In this document: positions 21,988-31,995 of the stretch, piece by piece | Layout of the letters: each line of letters starts with the position of its first letter | How positions within the stretch are numbered: position 1 is the stretch's first letter | Origin: Botryotinia globosa | Taxonomy: Eukaryota; Ascomycota; Leotiomycetes; Helotiales; Sclerotiniaceae | DNA length: 64,000 nt | Reading direction: 5' to 3' | Assembly: GCA_014898425.1 (NCBI GenBank) | Contig: RCSZ01000003.1 | Coordinates: forward strand, 1,054,001-1,118,000 | Position numbers and translations under genes: made by a program | Notes under the pieces: model-generated | Seen by the model: the letters and a program-made list of their open reading frames with translations, nothing else | Told to the model about the DNA's origin: nothing | The model's database searches: none

Positions 21988-24900
21988 ATGAATGCCGGTG
22001 AATCTTCTTCCAAGATGTCTTCCCTTACGTCGAGTCCCAACCTGACTCCTACTACCTCGCGAGCGCCCACACAACAACAATCTCCTCACATGTCCCCATA
22101 TCCGCAGAGGTCGTCCTCCCTCAATCGACGACGTGGGATATCGCGTGTGCGAACCGAATTCCTTCCCACTATCTCTTCCGCTCCCACCGTTCCAATGTCG
22201 GCTTCCTCGGTCACAACCTCAAGCTCTGTACAAGCATCGCCAATCATGTCACCCGAACCCTGTCAAATCATGACCAACAACTCCTCATTACAAGTATCGC
22301 CCGAAGGCCCACGAGGGCGTGAACCAGAGTATCGCCTGCCCCCTTTCGATCCCCTCCCCGACTCAGTCGTCTCGAGGAAACACAGTCAGACTGCCATGGC
22401 CGAATCATTCAATGGCAATCGATCACAGGGGTTGATGAGGAGGTTATCGAACAAGATTTCAAGACGGCAGTCTACAAATACAAGTCGGGAACAAAGCGCT
22501 GGACCAGTCATGTTGCGACGTCGAAGTGACAGTACCAATACAGCGCCAGATTCCAGACACTACCCAATCAACTCAGGTTCCGACGAGGATGTTCACGAGG
22601 ATACCATTGAGTGGGTGGATTCGCCATTGGGTATCGAAGGTCTCACCGGTGACTATCCAAGTTCCAATGCATCGTTCGCCTGCTCTTCGACCATGACTGG
22701 CGGCAACGCAGGTCTCGCATTCGGACCGGTTATACCTACTGTTCTTCTCCAGGGCACCACGATGATCAAGATCACAAAGAAGAAGAGAAAGGTTCTTACA
22801 TTTGTTCTCGAAGATGAGGCGTGCAAAGTATCGTGGGACAAGACGAGGCCCGCGAAAAGCTTCCTCATAGACAACATCAAGGAAATTCGACTCGGATCTG
22901 ACGCTCTGAACTATCGCGAGGAATTCAAGGTTGACTCTCAGGACGAGCCTCGTTTTTTCTCCATTCTCTACGTGGTACCTGACAACAAATCAACCGGACG
23001 CTCAACCAAAATCATGCATTTGATCGCACCAGATGAACAAACATTCGACCTGTGGACCACAACCCTTGAAGCGATATCTAAGCATCGGTATGAAAACATG
23101 TCAAGTCTTGTTGCCTTTAACGAAAAAGCCGTCAGGAACTACTGGCGTGGCGAGATGACCAAGCAGTTTTCTGACGTACCTCATGCCGAAGATGAAGAGG
23201 CTCTCAATTTCGAAGGAGTCGAGCAGCTGTGCAAAAACCTTCACATCAACACTTCCTCCCGATTCTTGCGTGAGAGATTTCAACAAGCAGATGCTACCAA
23301 GTCAAAGAAATTAAACTTTTCCGAGTTTCAGGAATTTGTGAAGCTCATGAAACGAAGAGGGGATGTTTCCGAGATCTACAAAGACCTCGCTTCTGAGAAT
23401 GCCAAAGGAATTACACTTGACGAGTTTATTAACTTTGTCAGCGTAGTACAAGGGGAAAATGTTGAGAAGGACCGAGCGAAGTGGGAATCCATTTTCGCCA
23501 AATTTGCACGTCGATCAAGATCACGAGATCAGCCACTGCAAGAGGGCGAGGCTGCACGAATGAGTGAAGAAGCTCTAGCCACTTTTTTCACATCTGTTCA
23601 TAATGTTCCACTCGAGACTGTCCCCGAAACCTTTACTCTCGATCGTCCTATGCATGAATACTTCATTTCTAGCTCTCACAATACCTATCTCATGGGGCGA
23701 CAAGTCGCTGGAGAATCGAGTGTGGAGGCTTACATATCCGCTCTGATCAAAGGCTGCCGATGTGTTGAAATTGATTGTTGGGATGGAAAGGATGGGCGAC
23801 CGATTGTCAATCACGGTCACACCATGACCAGACCTATTATGTTCTCTGATGTGATGTACACTATTGCGAAATATGCATTTGTCAAATCACATTTTCCATT
23901 GTGGATTTCTCTAGAGGTTCACTGCAACGATGCCCAGCAGGCAGCTATGGCTCAGATCATCAAAGACGCGTGCGGTGATTTCCTGGTCACGGAGCCTCTT
24001 GATCCATCATCCCAGGAGCTTCCTTCGCCCTCTCAATTGATGGATCGAATCTTGATCAAAGTCAAGAAACCCAGAATCTCGGATGAAACTCCCCCCAAGA
24101 TCAATGGTCGGTCTCGTGGCAACAGTCTTAGCTCACCTCGTGTCTATCCTGCAGGACTCGACAACTCAAGCATTTCCAGTGGCTCTCTCTTGCCCCCACC
24201 AACTTCAAACCCGAGTGGAAGCAATATCAAGCAAAACATTCGAAGGACTAGGACTGATGAAACTACGAGTAGCAGCAGTAGCGATAGTGAAGGGAACGAA
24301 GACAGGCCTAAGGATAAGCCCAAGACAAGCAAGATTGTCAAGGTCCTCGGGGAGCTTGGTATCTACAGTGCTGGTGTTAAATTCCGTGGTTTCGATGATC
24401 CAGAGAGCAAAGCTTACAATCACATCTTCTCATTCATGGAGTCTACCTTTGACAGGAATAGCAAGACGCAAATTGATCGCCGAGCGATGACCAGACACAA
24501 CATGAGATATCTCATGCGAGTGTATCCTAATGGATGGCGCGTTGCATCTACCAATTTTGATCCTCTCAAATACTGGCGACGAAGCGTTCAGATGGTGGCT
24601 CTCAACTGGCAGACTCATGATCTAGGCATGCAAATGAACGATGCTATGTTTGCAGGAGGAACCGATCAATCCGGTTATGTCCTCAAACCAAGCGAGCTTC
24701 GAGAGATCAAAATGCTTCCTAGGGTTCCAGAGGAAGCAGGAGCTGATCATGTCAAGAGAGAACGCAAAAATGTCAACTTCTCAATTGACATTATCTCTGC
24801 TCAACAACTCATGCGCCCCAAGGGCCTTCCTTCTAATCGCTCGGTCGATCCATATATTGAAGTCGAGGTTTATCATGCTGATGATAAGAGCAAGGAGACT

Positions 24901-25380
24901 AAAGGTGTCATTGGTGAAGGTGGTCTTGACGCTTCCGCTAAAGATGGCTCTTCTGGTTTAGGAGCCCCTCACAAGCGTCGTACACACATCGTCCAAGAAA
25001 ACGGCTTCAATCCAGTCTTTAACAAGAAATTCAATTTCGCTCTGACAACTAAATTTCCAGAACTCGTTTTTGTTCGCTGGACTGTTAGATGCTCATCGGA
25101 CGGTCACAGTTACAACGATAAAACTTTACCTCTGGCTACATATACTGCCAAACTCAGCAGTCTCAAACAGGGTTACCGTACCTTACCTCTTTACGACACA
25201 AACGGTGATCAATTCCTCTTCTCCACACTCTTCTGTCGTGTCAGGATTGATCCAGCGACAAGCATTTATGTCAATGCTGAATCAAACGAAAGCGTTGGAG
25301 TACTTAAGAGTCTCGGTCGTACCGTTTTCAACCGAACACCTCTCTCACCAAAACCTTCCGTCGACAGCAATCATCAATGA
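21988..25380 (+). CDS. PLC1: Phosphoinositide-specific phospholipase C (PLC1 type)
   Basis: A single-exon gene of 1130 codons. The enzyme hydrolyses phosphatidylinositol 4,5-bisphosphate to diacylglycerol and inositol trisphosphate in Ca2+ signalling. Visible order: a long Ser/Pro-rich disordered N-terminus (1 to about 245); a PH domain (about 250-370, starting TTMIKITKKKRK); two EF-hand-like segments (about 405-490); the X domain from about 555 with SSSHNTYL and NHGHT; an acidic Ser-rich X-Y linker (about 695-785); the Y domain (about 790-910, GVKFRGF and SRYMVRVYP-like RYLMRVYPNGWRV); and a C2 domain (about 928-1100). The catalytic residues expected from PLC-delta1 are present: His564, Asn565, Glu594, Asp596, His611 and Glu643. 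The start chosen is the ATG opening the long frame. A later in-frame ATG at codon 10 is possible. Upstream DNA is an unusual G-poor repeat block. Confidence 0.95.
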   Translation: MNAGESSSKMSSLTSSPNLTPTTSRAPTQQQSPHMSPYPQRSSSLNRRRGISRVRTEFLPTISSAPTVPMSASSVTTSSSVQASPIMSPEPCQIMTNNSSLQVSPEGPRGREPEYRLPPFDPLPDSVVSRKHSQTAMAESFNGNRSQGLMRRLSNKISRRQSTNTSREQSAGPVMLRRRSDSTNTAPDSRHYPINSGSDEDVHEDTIEWVDSPLGIEGLTGDYPSSNASFACSSTMTGGNAGLAFGPVIPTVLLQGTTMIKITKKKRKVLTFVLEDEACKVSWDKTRPAKSFLIDNIKEIRLGSDALNYREEFKVDSQDEPRFFSILYVVPDNKSTGRSTKIMHLIAPDEQTFDLWTTTLEAISKHRYENMSSLVAFNEKAVRNYWRGEMTKQFSDVPHAEDEEALNFEGVEQLCKNLHINTSSRFLRERFQQADATKSKKLNFSEFQEFVKLMKRRGDVSEIYKDLASENAKGITLDEFINFVSVVQGENVEKDRAKWESIFAKFARRSRSRDQPLQEGEAARMSEEALATFFTSVHNVPLETVPETFTLDRPMHEYFISSSHNTYLMGRQVAGESSVEAYISALIKGCRCVEIDCWDGKDGRPIVNHGHTMTRPIMFSDVMYTIAKYAFVKSHFPLWISLEVHCNDAQQAAMAQIIKDACGDFLVTEPLDPSSQELPSPSQLMDRILIKVKKPRISDETPPKINGRSRGNSLSSPRVYPAGLDNSSISSGSLLPPPTSNPSGSNIKQNIRRTRTDETTSSSSSDSEGNEDRPKDKPKTSKIVKVLGELGIYSAGVKFRGFDDPESKAYNHIFSFMESTFDRNSKTQIDRRAMTRHNMRYLMRVYPNGWRVASTNFDPLKYWRRSVQMVALNWQTHDLGMQMNDAMFAGGTDQSGYVLKPSELREIKMLPRVPEEAGADHVKRERKNVNFSIDIISAQQLMRPKGLPSNRSVDPYIEVEVYHADDKSKETKGVIGEGGLDASAKDGSSGLGAPHKRRTHIVQENGFNPVFNKKFNFALTTKFPELVFVRWTVRCSSDGHSYNDKTLPLATYTAKLSSLKQGYRTLPLYDTNGDQFLFSTLFCRVRIDPATSIYVNAESNESVGVLKSLGRTVFNRTPLSPKPSVDSNHQ

Positions 25381-26795
25381 TCCCAACTTACTTCATACTT
25401 CAACAACATTCGATTTATCTGTACATACTATATCAATTGTAATATATATCATCTGGGGCGTTTGTATCAAAAAGGCGAGATAGCATATTACATTTCAGTT
25501 TCTTTGGACAGAAGCAGTCATCGATTTTTTGACTCGGCAATTCCGATTTCATGTGGCGCATCCAGACGCCTCGAGAGTTTAATCGATCCACACTCGACTT
25601 TGTTTATTTTCACGCGTTTTCTTTTGAGCGAGGCGCAACTTTTATTTCGGGAGATCAACAAAGGATACCAACTTGAGCATTCTGCGATTCACAATATCAC
25701 AGCATAGGGATTATGATTTCATTTTGCAAGGGCGTGGGCGGCATTCACATACATAGGGCTGGGATATTAAAAGTGGCTCGCGCTGCGCATTTTTGCTAGC
25801 GATTGCAATTTGACGGAGTAGGGCATCTGCATACTCTACAGTTTGGTGCAAATGATTTACGTCATTCATCACTAAAAAAAAACCAACTCCACTCATTTAA
25901 TTCTAGAAATTTCCTTTCGTTTTTCTTTGTCACTTTGGTAACATGGTAGTCAGCGGGCATACTACATCTTGCTTGTTTTTTTATATTTCTCTTGATGGGA
26001 TTCCCCTCGCATCAAATATTTCGCGGGTCGAGTTCTTGGGATGGCATGGGACTGGATGGGATGGAACTGGATTGCACGGAAAGGAGCATGGTGGAAGCAT
26101 ATACGAATCTGCTGGACTGGCTCTATGCGTTGTTTTTGTTTCCTTCATCTGGAGCTTTATGATGGGATCGTTATTTTGGCGTTTCATATCCTGGGGTTTT
26201 GGTATTTTTCTTTTGTGAGGGATCCTTTTGCGTTCAATGGATGGATGGGATAATTTTATGACGGCCTGGATCTGGGAATTTGCAGTGGTGGGGGACTTTT
26301 TCTGTTGTATACCCACAAGAAAGACTTGATTGTGGATGTGGATGTGATTGACATTAAAGATGGCTTTGACAAGCTGGATCTTGATCGTGATCTTTTAGCT
26401 GCGAGTTTTCAGCTTATGTGAGAGGGATTTTTTGTGGTTCGGGAAGAATTTGGGGGGTTTCATTGTTTGGGTGGTTGATAGAATGTGGATGGGTGGAATT
26501 TGATAGAAAGAGAGAGTGTGAGAGATGGAATGAGATGAGAATATGAAAAGATGACTTTTCTTTAAGACCTGGGAGATAATTTATAAGCGGTTGAGAGAAG
26601 CGGGAGAGTAAACAATGAAAATCTTCCCGAGCCGTATAATATTCATTTGTTGAGAACTTTTTGGTGATTATCTGATGTGATGCAATGTAATGTAATATAA
26701 TGTGATGTAATGTGATTTAAGGTGTGTGTATGTACTATAGATAAATGAATGAGTAGATTAATCTACCAGATCTGTCATTATAAAGTTGTACACTA
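25381..26795. other. PLC1 3' flank, no gene seen
   Basis: Non-coding. The frames at 25943-26218 and 25981-26316 conflict and contain GGGATGG-type repeats. From about 26300 onward the plus strand becomes poor in C. Terminator and poly(A) signals were not identifiable with confidence. Confidence 0.5.
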
Positions 26796-27187
26796 TAGTA
26801 GAACTTGGCTATACTGGAATGAAATATTTGATCAATCAAATCCGGTATAAACAAGTTCCTAATATAAAAAATAATAGTCCAAGTGTCTCTATCAAAATTT
26901 ATATCCGATTCCAGCTCCAAACCCAGATATTTTTGAAAAAAAAATATTATACAATAGTATTCAATCAAATTTATTCATATTTAAAAATTTGATAAACTAA
27001 ATTCATTATTAAAATTTATATCGAATTCTTGAAAAATCAATGCGATATTCTAGTTTGGTTTCAAAATCTATTGTTATTATATAAAAAGTCATCAGATTAA
27101 ATCAAATCAGGAAATTTTTGGGTATATTCAAGATTCTAGTATATCTCAGTTCGGTATATCTCAGTCTGGTATAGTCAAGTTCTACTG
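26796..27187. mobile_element. 392-bp pogo/Fot1-like MITE with TA duplications
   Basis: The left terminus 26796-26817 (TAGTAGAACTTGGCTATACT and on) is an inverted copy of the right terminus 27166-27187 (reversed, CAGTAGAACTTGACTATACC and on). They match at 18 of 22 positions and all four differences are transitions. TA lies directly outside both ends (26794-26795 and 27188-27189), as expected for Tc1/mariner-pogo superfamily insertions, and CAGTAGAAC-type ends are typical of pogo-like elements. The right subterminal region repeats a GAGATATACC-type motif. The interior is strongly A+T-rich with no transposase, so this is a non-autonomous or RIP-degraded element. Confidence 0.75.
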
Positions 27188-27344
27188 TATACGTATACTC
27201 CGAAGCGAAGCGAAGTAAGCGAACCCCTTTGTTTACTTGATGTTTTCCCTTTTAACTTTTAATATTGATATTTTTTCTTTCTTTCTTTGGGTATTTCTTA
27301 GATATCTTTTTGTGCTGAGTTGAGAAAGAGTTGAATTGTTTAGA

Positions 27345-27460
27345 TTGGGGATTGGGGATTGGGGATTGGTTTGAATTGATAGATTGGTTTGGTAGATTGA
27401 TTTGATAGATTGATTTGGTAGGTTGGTTTGATAAATTGGTTTGGTAGATTTTGAGAATTG
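27345..27460. repeat. (GGGGATT)3 and 13-bp GATTGATTTGATA-type repeats
   Basis: Three GGGGATT units (about 27346-27368) precede a degenerate 13-bp tandem repeat of alternating GATTGATTTGATA and GATTGGTTTGGTA units. The plus strand is almost free of C. Confidence 0.75.
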
Positions 27461-27549
27461 AGGATTGAGAAATGGGGGTGTGTATTGTGGAAAGGGGGGT
27501 TAGAGGGATTATGAGGGATTTGGATTTTGGAATTAGAATTAGGATTGGG

Positions 27550-27566
27550 GCTAGGGTTAGGGTTAG
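27550..27566 (+). repeat. Interstitial telomere-like TTAGGG pair
   Basis: The sequence CTAGGGTTAGGGTTAGAG contains the fungal telomere unit TTAGGG in tandem. It is too short to be a telomere and could be chance within this G/T-rich block. Confidence 0.4.
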
Positions 27567-27718
27567 AGTAACTAAAGGTTAGTAATGATAGTGAGGATGA
27601 ATAAAGTAAGGCTATCAAGGGGAAGAAAGATGATTGAGATATATGTATTCTCGAATATTCATTCCCGATTTTGTTTTTAAAAAAGGAGATGGATGTATTG
27701 TTAGTAGGAGGAGAGGAG

Positions 27719-27871
27719 AGAAAAAGAGAAAGAGAAAGAGAAAGAGAAAGAGAAAGAGAAAGAGAAAGAGAAAGAGAAAGAGAAAGAGAAAGAGAAAGAG
27801 AAAGAGAAAGAGAAAGAGAAAGAGAAAGAGAAAGAGAAAGAGAAAGAGAAAGAGAAAGAGAAGGAGAAAGA
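27719..27871. repeat. (AGAAAG)n hexamer array, about 25 copies
   Basis: A purine-only plus strand of AGAAAG units, nearly perfect with one AGAAGG variant near the right end. Apparent Lys/Arg and Glu/Arg frames through it are artefacts. Polypurine tracts like this can form triplex DNA. Confidence 0.95.
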
Positions 27872-27882
27872 CTTTGTTTGTG

Positions 27883-28015
27883 GGGTTGATGGGTTGATGG
27901 GTTGATGGGTTGATGGGTTGATGGGTTGATGGGTTGATGGGTTGATGGGTTGATGGGTTGATGGGTTGATGGGTTGATGGGTTGATGGGTTGATGGGTTG
28001 ATGGGTTGATGGGTT
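27883..28015. repeat. (GGTTGATG)n octamer array, about 16 copies
   Basis: A nearly perfect 8-bp tandem array with no C on the plus strand. It ends in GGATGGATG sequence and is followed further right by GGAT and GAAT tetramer repeats (about 28138-28163 and 28260-28283). Confidence 0.95.
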
Positions 28016-28911
28016 GGATGGATGTGTTATGTTGTATTATGTTGTATTGGATTGGATTATATTGTATGGATATATGGATATTCTGGAACGATATATAGAG
28101 TTAAGGAATGAAATAGATGTTTTGTTTTTGGGTTTGGGATGGATGGATGGATGGATGGATGAAGAGGAGATAGAGAAATGTTCAATCTATTTAAGGTTAC
28201 TGAAAAAGTGAGAGTTCTCAAGATTGAGATTGAGATTTTTAGAATCGAATGGTTGAATAAATAAATGAATGAATGAATGAATGGATTACTTGATGTATAA
28301 TCTTATAGATGATTGAGATTATTGATTGCTTTTGTTCTGTTTTAGTACGTTTTAGTTTATTTTGTTAAGAGGTTAGATGTAAGAGGTAGGATTTAGATAT
28401 TTCATTCAAGTTTAATATAAGATATATAAATTCAATTCTAGATGTTTAGAATCTGTGTATATATCTATATCTATATATATACAGTAATATTTTTTTCTAA
28501 ATAAATATATATTATAAGATTATATTATATCGATTCGCTTCTTTACGATTAAATTTCAAACACTTCTTTCTAAATTCTAATTCTAATTCCAGTTCTCAAT
28601 TTTCCATGAGAGAGTTTTTAGACGGGCTTACGGATTCTGCTTTTGTTTCTATTGAGATATGAAGATAGATGTAGATGGATAGCTTCTTCGTGGTATTTAG
28701 AAGAGGTAGAGAATAAGTTTATGGGATTGTTTCCTTTCCTTTAAAGGTGGTCTAGAAACGAATTTTCGAAGAGGTTGGATTCTTGTATATGTCGGTGAGG
28801 ATTAGATTATTATTGTATCTGAGATCCGAAACTGTGGCTTTATTGGAAGTCTGATGTCTGATGTTCTTGAAGACATAACTAGATTCTCTTTGTATATGGA
28901 TGGATAGTATT

Positions 28912-28950
<39 letters not shown>

Positions 28951-30188
28951 CATACTCCTCCCATTTCCCTCTCGAAACCGACTGGAAACAAAATCATCAG
29001 CTGAACTCCATATACTTACATAAAAAAGTATATCTCACAACCTACCTAGGTACTCCCAGATTCCCAATCATAGATCTCAACACATCTAGTACTTATACAA
29101 GATTATTATTTATTATCCCTATAAGCTAGAAATACCTTGATATTATTCCTTCGCAATGTGAAGCTGGTTATCATCTGATCGATCTTGATATTCTAAAGTA
29201 ACTAGAATGTATGTAAAGAGAAAGATAGATATCAACTACTCATCAAGTACAAAATAAACGATATGAATGATATTAAATCAACAAAATAAACCATCATCAT
29301 CATCCCCAAAACACATCCCCAAAATCCAAGAACCATTCAATAAACACCAAGCAGAACAAAATTACATTCCTTCCCTACCCTCCCAAAATAAACGTTATTA
29401 AAATCCAAGTACTTACCTACCTATGAAAAAAATTCAAATTCTTCACATGACATCTAGCTAATTTTCATCCCCAAAACCAGACACAACCGAAAATAAAAGC
29501 TCACCTCAAACCAAGTCAGACAAGTAGTTATTCTCCCCTAACCTCCTAAGCGACAATTTCTAGGGAATTCTTTTCCTCGCCTCGCATTGATAGGAAGTAT
29601 CTAAAAAAAGAAACAAAACAGAAAAAGAAGAAAAAGAAAACACATTTCTCTACTAATTTTTCTTCACTGAATTGGATAAATTAGTCCTGTCAGTAGTTTT
29701 GACTGATATTAACGTCTTGTTTTGAACAAGAAGATTTTTCATACGTAGAAAGGTACGTGGAGTATGCAATGGATACAACATAGCACTAGTAAACTACTAA
29801 TAGGGAGTATGCAATACATATGATATTACTGCGCTGTTGATGTTGATGATTTTCTGATATTCACCATGCGCACGCATAGATCGGATCACTAATTCTCTTA
29901 GTGGCGAGGAGAGTTGGTGATGTGGTGCATACTGACTCGGGGTAGATGGGTGGATACGATTGGTTGTTCACGCATGCATTGGATGCCGGTTATCTTCTGA
30001 AGAGAAAGGGTTTAGAACCTGACGTGTTTGTGCGTATTCCATGCAGTCACGAATTTTCACTCTAGCAAAGATAAAACGATGTTTAATTAATTCGTAAATT
30101 CAGATCATATATGGTAACCCCCTAATGCTAAGTCAAAAATACAAATCAATACCCTCTATCGCCTGTGCAGTACAATTCGATTCCATCC
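28016..30188. other. Intergenic with a strand-composition switch
   Basis: No gene seen. The plus strand is C-poor up to about 28300 and G-poor from the (CT)n tract at 28916-28946 to about 29500. Poly-A/T-rich DNA with microsatellites fills the interval. The 3' flank of the AsaB-like gene lies at the right end. Confidence 0.5.
28916..28946. repeat. (CT)n microsatellite
   Basis: About 15 uninterrupted CT dinucleotides, located where the plus strand changes from C-poor to C-rich. Confidence 0.95.
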
Positions 30189-31118
30189 TCAAGGACCAAA
30201 AACCAAACATCTAACTTCGATACTCTCTCTACCTTTTGCACCCTCAGGTGTTCTAGGATCTTCAAATGCAGTATGTGGTACTCTACCACCCTGAACTTCA
30301 GTACCAGGCTTCAATGATTCACTGTCGAAGCACTCTAAGAACAATCTCTCGTCATTCTTCATTCCAGACAAGTAATGCCATTTTTGTCCCTCATTGTATC
30401 TGATGCCAGCTATTTCACCAGTTGTATCTGGATATCGATGTTCGACCGGAATAACATCTTCGTCGAGAGTAGTTGCCGAGCTAGCGAAAGCTAGTGGATT
30501 CCCTTGAACCACTCCATTGATTGGACGCCATACATTTATAATTCTGAATCGACCTTGAAGGAGTTTCTCTGCTTCTTCTGGCAAGTGACGATGCACGCGT
30601 TGTTTGGCTGATTTCAAAGTTTGATCGATGTGGACTCTTGCGACGGGACCCCGATGAGCATTAGGATCTGAGCGACGGACAGTATGGTCAAAGATAAACA
30701 CCTTATTCGAGCCGGGTACATTATCCAAGACTAATTTCTCGACTTCGGGATAATAGTTTCTTTTGATTGAGTCATCGTCTCGAAATTCCCTTTCTGCAGA
30801 CTCCGGAACTCCGAGGATTACTTCGAATGCATCTTTGTTTAGGTTGTATTGTGATTCTTTACCGCGGATATCGCTGATAGGAATGTGGATATCGAAATCT
30901 CCAAAGTTGCGTTGAGGTTGTCCCTGGGGTGGTTCTTCGACGTAATTGAAAGGTACGGAGCCGTCTTCCGGTGGTCTGAAATAATTGAGGGTGACGATTG
31001 TATCACCGCGAGGGACAAAACTACTGTCTTTAATATTGATTTGGCCGGCGGCTTCAATCCGTGAAGATTGAGAAAGATTGTGAGCGGGTGTGTTGTGGAT
31101 AGGCGCGGCGGTTGTCAT
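30189..31118 (-). CDS. AsaB/CmcJ-like hydroxylase/desaturase-family protein
   Basis: A single-exon gene of 309 codons. I chose the ATG at 31118 (MTTAAPIHNTP). The frame is open further upstream, but that part looks like A+T-rich leader. The protein matches the fungal family annotated as AsaB hydroxylase/desaturase or CmcJ-like methyltransferase. Supporting features are the opening LNYFRPPEDGS, an ARVHID stretch (HxD, a possible metal-binding pair), and the conserved segments IINVWRPINGVVQGNPLA and WHYLSGMKNDERLFLECFDS, ending in VPHTAFEDP. The usual family length is about 280-320, so it looks complete. Relatives often sit in secondary-metabolite clusters, but no cluster partner is visible here and the substrate is unknown. 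It is divergently arranged with the AT-hook gene. Confidence 0.8.
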   Translation of the reverse strand: MTTAAPIHNTPAHNLSQSSRIEAAGQINIKDSSFVPRGDTIVTLNYFRPPEDGSVPFNYVEEPPQGQPQRNFGDFDIHIPISDIRGKESQYNLNKDAFEVILGVPESAEREFRDDDSIKRNYYPEVEKLVLDNVPGSNKVFIFDHTVRRSDPNAHRGPVARVHIDQTLKSAKQRVHRHLPEEAEKLLQGRFRIINVWRPINGVVQGNPLAFASSATTLDEDVIPVEHRYPDTTGEIAGIRYNEGQKWHYLSGMKNDERLFLECFDSESLKPGTEVQGGRVPHTAFEDPRTPEGAKGRESIEVRCLVFGP

Positions 31119-31995
31119 GATGTTGAATTGTCTATGGGTGATTTTAGGGATTATTCTCAAATGTCGTAGGAGTGACGTAGTCAAGTGTATTTTGATGGTA
31201 TAGCAAGTATTGTCTAACAAATTGATGCGACGATGTATGTGTATGAATATATGTTTCAATTGCTGTATTGTATTAATATAGCAATGGATATAGATGTATA
31301 TATATGCGGACGTATAAGTAAGATACAAAGAGTGTCGGGTAACCACAAATTCTGATATTGTAAGCAACGAAAACAGAGCCGTGCTAGGACGTCATTGAGA
31401 TCTTAGAAATCGAGGGGGAAGATTACTCGACCGTATCTTATCGCCGTCGAAAAGTGTACCACTCTCAGCCACTCCCTTCCCAAAAGCCGAGGGCTAGATG
31501 ACTGACTACCTAGGTATTGGATTCAACCAGTAGCACGCCATGTGGCAAAGTGGTTTCGGAATCCATGGATACTGTACCCGCGATATCTCCTTTGGAGTTG
31601 CCGAGTGACTAGCCGGAAGTGAGTGATGCAACAAATCGGGTTGCTGGAACTGAGGAAACGGCTATTAGGTAAGCATGTTAAGTCGGAGCACCAGGATGCG
31701 TGATTACTAAGCGAGCCCGATCATCAACCAATGAGATTGCAGGTGTGTTCCTAAATTGCCTGTAAATTGAGTTTACTTCAATGTAAACAAACACCGCATC
31801 GTCGCAACTCAAATATTCAAAAGAATATAGAGACATCATTTTGCGACAATATTCACACCGAATTATACACGCCCCCGCATAACATGAAATTATTGGATTA
31901 ATTTGACAGTGAATGATCTTCATATATCTATCTCCATTAGAACATAGAAACAGAGGATTTTCATTTATTTATCGCGCTCTTGCGCATTCATTGTT
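31119..31995. promoter_or_regulatory. Divergent intergenic region, AsaB-like and AT-hook genes
   Basis: The 877 bp between the two start codons must hold both promoters. The part next to the AsaB-like gene is A+T-rich and probably its leader. No specific operator was recognised. Confidence 0.5.

Noticed and set aside
24083..24490. 135-codon +2-frame ORF inside PLC1
   Set aside because: Shadow frame of a well-supported gene.
27634..27897. Lys/Arg-rich and Glu/Arg-rich ORFs
   Set aside because: They arise from the (AGAAAG)n hexamer, which is open in several frames.
31119..31367. N-terminal 83-residue extension of the AsaB-like protein
   Set aside because: Low-complexity Tyr/Ile/His-rich sequence over A+T-rich DNA; the family start fits the ATG at 31118.
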